The notes beneath the pieces were generated by a model. It was not told the DNA's origin. It did not search any database and saw only the letters and a program-made list of their open reading frames with translations. A stretch of DNA of 64,000 bases from Albula goreensis. Its lineage: Eukaryota > Chordata > Actinopteri > Albuliformes > Albulidae. The DNA is taken from the NCBI GenBank assembly GCA_022829145.1, contig CM040761.1, positions 14,008,245 through 14,072,244 of the forward strand. Direction: 5' to 3'. Each line of letters opens with the position of its first letter. The stretch's first letter is position 1. The position numbers and the translations under genes were made by a program. Of this stretch, positions 23,296 through 64,000 are shown piece after piece.

Positions 23296-25774
23296 TCTGA
23301 CTTGGGATGGTTGGTGTTCAGGCAGCCTGTAGCGTTCTGGACCAGCTGTCCAGAGGCTTGATGACAGAGCTGATGCCTTTCACACGTTTGAAACGGTTTT
23401 CTAGTCATTTAAATGAAATTATTACGATAGATTATTATGTCATTTAAAACCTGGGAATTATGTGGGAATTTATACTGACAGGAATCTGGAAGTTTGGGCA
23501 TCCTGAATCAAATGTGCAAATACAGAATGTACGATATTGATACAACAAACCAAATGACCACAAATAGAAGAAGTGACAGCTCTGCAAATATGGAGAAACA
23601 CTTTAGGCTTCAACCTTAAATTTCTGTCTGAGAATATGTGGTTTTATTTGACCCAAGGGTTAAATAAAATATCCTATTCTTGGACAGAGAAATATGTGCA
23701 CTGAAGGAGTGCACTGAAACAATCCTGCTGTCTCACATTGTCACAACGGAGTGTATTACCACATTATTAGTTGATCAGTCTCTGGTAAGTCCACTGGTCA
23801 ATGTAGCGTAAAGATGAGGAACTCAAAATCAGGAGGAATTATCACTCTTCCAGTTTCCCACTTCCAGAAACATGAAAATGTTCTATCTATTGATTCCTTA
23901 AATTAGAGTTCCCCAAATTCAAGTCTAAGAAGTCTCAAAATGTCTTCAGCAAAATGGGAAAAGCTTCATTTTCTTTGATGATACATTTTACATCAGATAA
24001 AACATACCTCATGAAAGGAGTTGTATGAACCACTGTACATGATGTGCCTTTTTTGACATGCTTCCATGTACTGATTTCATAGGCATTGCCTTACAGCCTG
24101 TGGCAGGTATAGGATCATTGTGTTAACAGTTAATCATTTTGCAGAGTTCCCAGCCAGAGGGTATCCATTTTGTTGGGGTATGAGATTAAAAGGCCTGGAA
24201 ATCCCCCTTGGACCATATGATTTGAATTGATTGAAATTTGAATAATATTAGTTTCTGACATATAAACATATTATTTTTTAACACTTACATTTCAGGAAGC
24301 ATGGTTATAGTTATGATGATACGTATCCCAGGTCTGTTATCAAGGGATGTCTCTGATATCAGAGCGTTGTGTCTTCCATGTGCAGGAGATCACTGGTGAT
24401 GGCCCAGGGCACAGACCAGGCTGGTCTTGTGTTTTGTGGAAAGCTGAGGAACGGCAGGTCACATGCACTTCAACAGCTGTAACATGACAAATGCGCCCTG
24501 CGTCCTACAGCAAGAAAAAAAAAAAGCACCACTGAAAAAGGTGATTTTCCCGGAACAAGGCTGCAGGCGCAAGCCTTTACTAACCTCTGGGCATGGTGTG
24601 TCTTGCGCATGGTGATAAAACAGTGAAAGGAGCTCATTGACTGGATTGTTATATCTAAACACAAGCCCTTCATGTACATCTTCACATTTATTAACTAAAT
24701 TAGTGTATGGAGGTAGTAGAAAAGAGAAAACACATTCACACAACATCTCAATGCAAGATCTATGACTAATGTGTTCAATTTTAACCTTAAGGATGGATGA
24801 CTCTGGGGAAAAAAATAAATATACAACATAGATATACTTCAAGATTGATACAGCAAAAGTTCATATATAATACAGAGGTCAGTCACATGTTCATAACCCT
24901 TGTCTAAATCGTTTGTAAGCTGGGCCTGTTCACTGTTACGTGTGACAGGGCAACTTTTTTTCTTCATCTTCCACTGGATTTGTATTATCAGTATATGAAG
25001 ACCTTTCACATGTGAAGTACAGATCCCTGAGTACTGCATGTAGCTCTCCACATGGGTATCTACTTCTCATTGGTCAAAAAACTGGATGAAAAAAAAGAAT
25101 GATAAAAGGATGAGAGTCTGAAGTCTATTCATCTCACTCTTCCTCCCTGGGAGGAAGTTGGGTTCAATGCGGCAGAGTCACGAGAAAAGGGGAGGCAGTG
25201 CTCATGGTTGCGTAAGATCCAGACGGGGCACTGGGAGAGTGGGAGGAAGAGGGCGTTGAGGGAAAATTTGTTTCTCTGTGCTTTATTATTTCCTTCTCAG
25301 CAGAAGCAACATGGGTAGCTCAGTCAGGTATTGCAGAGATACCTTGACAATACTGCACACGTATCTGGTTGAGAAAACACTGAGATTTTGCACAGCAAAG
25401 AAATCTTATTAATATCATACTGTGCCCAAACTAAAATCCAAGTGGAAATTTTCGAATGAGAGACTAAGTGCAGTCTGATGGTTATCTCACTTTGATCAGG
25501 AAGAAATGCAAAAAATAGCATAGTGTTTTCCTATCCTTTGGAGAAGTTTGGAGGTGGGGGGAGAGTCAGAAGGGGCATTGGGGTGGGAGAACTTCCTTGT
25601 GCAGCACTGGGGCTGCATGTGACTATGCACCCAGTGTCACCAGCTCAGAGCCCATAGATATGCTGGTTCTGGGAGGAAGAGACCTGACCCTCAAGTGATC
25701 AGGCTCCACATCTCCAGGGCTTCTCTCGTTCCCTCACGCGGACTCTTTGTTCATCTCACATGGGCTCTGTCTTG

Positions 25775-25801
<27 letters not shown>
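25775..25801. repeat. T27 homopolymer
   Basis: A 27-nt T run (A run on the minus strand). It could be the poly(A) tail of a minus-strand retroposon, but no body is recognisable beside it. Confidence 0.85.
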
Positions 25802-25805
<4 letters not shown>

Positions 25806-27594
25806 CAGGTTTCTCTGAATAGATCCTGGTTTTTATAGTGCCAAGACCGACGCCATCATTTCTACAAAGATCTGAACTGTTTGCTTTCGAGGTGCTCTGT
25901 TGATGCCGAAAAACGTGCCAGCCAATACGTGCAGACTTACTCACCATCAGTCTTTATAGGAATGAGTTCAGGGTGGATCACGTTACCTGCTTCTCCCACA
26001 CATCACATAGCACAGTGATCAATGCAATGTCAATAAGTGCCGCATTGTTTACCCTGCTTTGTGATGTGACCCATCTGCTGTGTTTACCAAGAAATGCACT
26101 AAATCTTTTTGTCGCTGGGTCTAAATATCCCTGCCATCGATTTTTTGTATTATTAGCAACAACTCGATGTGCTGTTTGTCTACAGAACATCCAATCAATG
26201 GACAGGGGAGCTCAGCAGTCAAATAGACTATGTTAAGTATTCATAGAAGTATCTGCTTTTCCTAGAATGCATAGAGAACAGTCCATGGTGGGATCATTGT
26301 ATTCCCTACAACACATGACCTCTGGAAATCTCATAGAGCTGTACTTACACTCATTTAATGGACATGCATCAGCAAACCTATTCCTAATATAAATTAACAG
26401 GCTATGTATTAATTTTACTGAAGTAAAATGTTTTAAATGTACAATGAATATGGACAATCTACCTGAATCTAACATGGATTCCTGCCTTTACACTATCCAT
26501 ACTGAAGCCACACCAAACACACTGCATGAGTTATAATCAAGGCAATGGACTTAATACTCTTATTTCACACAATACTCTGATTTCCTGCACTGACTACATG
26601 TCCCTAAAATGTCTCTCTTTATCACAAAAACAAAACATCTACCTTTGGCAAAAGCTGTGCACATAGTGTAGAAAATAAAGTGCATTCATAATTTTAAATG
26701 TTTCAGCCATAGGCACAGCAATAATCAGTCTCCCAAAAAAATAATGAGAGTACGGTGTGCCTCACAGAGGCGGCGCCTGGACTGGTTTTACGCAATGGTG
26801 CTGGGAACAGTACAAATGCCATGGTGAAAAACTGAATGTATCCATTCTACTCTACAACCATTCAGTACTCCCTCCTGCCCTAACTGAACTCTTCCATTGT
26901 CTCAGGGCCTCGGGCAGAGAGTACATGAGAGAGGCACCTGACCTACTCCAGCGTAATGTACGCACTGATTTTTCTGAAAACGACAAGTTAAGCCGGCAAA
27001 GAATTCTCATGATTTCTAAGCCAAATTAAGCCATCATAAAACAGCTTCATGTTGAACTGTAATCCTTTGAACTGTAGAAAACCTTGTATGATTATATATT
27101 TTGAAGAGGAAACTGGAGACCAGAGAAGGAGGGGCTGACTGGCCTTTGACCTGGACAGCTTATTGCAGGCTGGTAAAACAAAGAATGTGAAATGTAGCTC
27201 AACCATGGGAGGCCATTCAGATGGTCGAATCGTCTCTGAAACTCCCCTTTACACTAAAAACATCACGATTCTTTCCCAGCACGTGAAAAGGGAAACTAAT
27301 TTGTGTCAATGAGTACCACATCTTGACTTACAGCTGAGAGCTGCTGGAGTAATTATGGGAGATTTCATTAATCCCACAGCTCTAACAACCAAGTGGAATG
27401 CATTCAGAGTCTTAAGACCACTGGCTATACTACAGGACCAGATCAACATTCATTTTGATACAATGGGTTAAATGGGTGTAATCATTCATTGGCAAAAAAG
27501 TGTAGCATTACATTATTTTTCTATAGGGACAAAAGAGTTATCATAAGGCCATCCAAAATGTTAGAAGTATATTATATTACATTTTAAACAAGTC

Positions 27595-27600
27595 TTTATT
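27595..27600 (-). promoter_or_regulatory. herc2: AATAAA polyadenylation signal, distal, HERC2
   Basis: This is a canonical hexamer on the minus strand 1.15 kb beyond the HERC2 stop. The downstream sequence is not strongly GU-rich, so usage is uncertain. Confidence 0.45.
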
Positions 27601-27994
27601 GTCAAAAACTGTTCATTGTGAAACTACAAAATAAATGTATGTATAATTTAAAAAAATAAATAAATAAAAAGAATACCCACTGCTTTTTGATGCATTGTTT
27701 ACAATCTTAGCAATATGGACATACTAATAATTTCAGAAAATGTAATAGAGAGCTTGAAAAAAAAATGGCATACTTTTACAGGAACGATGTTTGAAATATG
27801 ATTTTGCATAAAAAAGGTCACATTATAAATTCAAATAGACTTTCATCACAATACTACCATGACATCTGTCCAATTAGCATGCCAAACCCAAGACGCGTTT
27901 CTACAAAACAGATCTGTTTCACAGGCAGGCGAGTCCATCTGACAGATATTTCATGAATAAATTTGTGAAGGGACTTGGGTCGTTTTGGTTGAAA

Positions 27995-28000
27995 TTTATT
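27995..28000 (-). promoter_or_regulatory. herc2: AATAAA polyadenylation signal, proximal, HERC2
   Basis: This is a canonical hexamer on the minus strand about 750 nt after the stop codon. It is an alternative to the distal signal. Confidence 0.35.
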
Positions 28001-28747
28001 CTCAGGAGATGACAGTTCATGAATACATGGCACAATCATATTATATACATTCCCAAACGAGGACAGTGCATACACACAGGGTGAGAGATTAAGTAAAGAT
28101 GGGTACAGTGACAGACATCCGTAAAATGACACCTCGGCGGGCCGCGTTTGACATGAGTCGAGTGACAAACACTGACACTTCCATTGTCAAAAAAATGTTC
28201 TTATAAAGAAACACTGCTATTACCAACAAAAATATAATACTAGTCATTTGTAGCATATTATCTCCAATATACAACAAACTAAAGGTAAAGGTAAAAGTCA
28301 CAAAAAAAAACAACAGGAGAAGTCTACCACAGTGCTAGGCTAAATGCCCTGTTTCGGATGTCTCACTGCGCGTTTTCTTTTTGATAATCTATACACATGA
28401 CACAAGTAAAACACAAAGTTGATCTGTGCAGCTTTTTTTCCTCACATTTTTTTTTTTAAAGAAAAAAATTATTATAATAACAAGGAGCACCTACTTTTCT
28501 CCAGGTTATACGGCCTTCAAAAGCTAATTGCACATTATGATTTTTTTTTGTACAGAACTTATAATAGCTAGTTTTTTTCTTAATGTTAAGTAGTATTAGT
28601 GGTAGTATTAGTAATAAGTGGGATTAAAACAGACATCATGGTTCAGGTTTTGCATGGCAGCTTCTTTTGACCTCCGGGACTCAGGTTCACCTTGGTGAAA
28701 AGGTGAAGAGGGAGTCATGGGGGGCGTCATATGTCAGAAGGAGTCCT

Positions 28748-64000
<35,253 letters not shown>

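Larger units (their letters stand above)
17381..27574. other. OCA2-HERC2 intergenic region
   Basis: About 10 kb lie between the OCA2 5' region and the HERC2 poly(A) site. It is mostly AT-rich and no ORF resembles a known protein. It holds a GAT-type repeat (21854-21926), a (TC)n run (about 22415-22434), a GC-rich block (22010-22215), a T27 run (25775-25801), a SINE-like fragment (about 22955-23010) and scattered MITF-type octamers. In humans the equivalent interval is also gene-free. Confidence 0.7.
27575..28747 (-). other. herc2: HERC2 3' untranslated region (predicted)
   Basis: From the HERC2 stop (28750-28748) the minus strand runs about 1.15 kb without another exon to an AATAAA at 27600-27595 in a CAATAAAGAC context. 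An earlier AATAAA at 28000-27995 could give a 3' UTR of about 0.75 kb. The region is AT-rich and contains A and T runs near 28440-28475. The end is predicted from the poly(A) signal only. Confidence 0.5.

Overview
The window is vertebrate genomic DNA with introns, microsatellites and dispersed repeats, and no bacterial features. It carries two genes, both on the minus strand and recognised from their encoded proteins. They are OCA2 (5' coding exons only; the gene runs off the left edge) and HERC2 (the last 60 coding exons; the gene runs off the right edge). HERC2 lies upstream of OCA2 in the same orientation, which is the order of human 15q13. The HERC2 exons here span about 35 kb with mostly 100-1000 bp introns, far more compact than in mammals. 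Together with fish-type SINE-like tails this suggests a ray-finned fish, probably a teleost. The species cannot be told from the sequence.

Layout, left to right. 1-1515 is OCA2 intron. OCA2 coding exons lie at 1516-1707, 4680-4775 and 15498-15767 (start codon 15737-15739); they splice in phase and encode about 176 cytosolic N-terminal residues including the ENTPLL sorting signal. 16.5-17.4 kb is relatively CpG-rich and is the best candidate for the OCA2 promoter and an untranslated first exon. 17.4-27.6 kb is intergenic, with no recognisable gene, several TCACATGA/TCATGTGA (MITF-type) octamers and low-complexity repeats. About 27.58-28.75 kb is the HERC2 3' UTR. 28748-64000 is HERC2.

The HERC2 exons were placed by hand from GT/AG sites, reading phase and protein similarity. 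Every junction is in phase and there is no stop in the 3118 deduced residues. Counted back from the stop, the human-equivalent range is about residue 1717 to 4834. Order from the right edge: unnamed helical region, MIB/HERC2 domain, helical/beta linker, UBA-like segment, CPH domain, MIB-like SH3 segment, ZZ zinc finger, DOC/APC10 domain, second RCC1-like domain (RLD2), helical linker, third RCC1-like domain (RLD3), and the HECT ubiquitin ligase domain with its catalytic cysteine.

The two genes act in separate processes (HERC2: ubiquitin ligase in DNA repair and trafficking; OCA2: melanosomal anion transport and pH). In humans they are linked in regulation, because an OCA2 enhancer lies inside a HERC2 intron. 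The equivalent fish intron (32808-33576) carries MITF-like and LEF1-like motifs. No undescribed gene system was found; the most interesting items are regulatory and repeat-structural.
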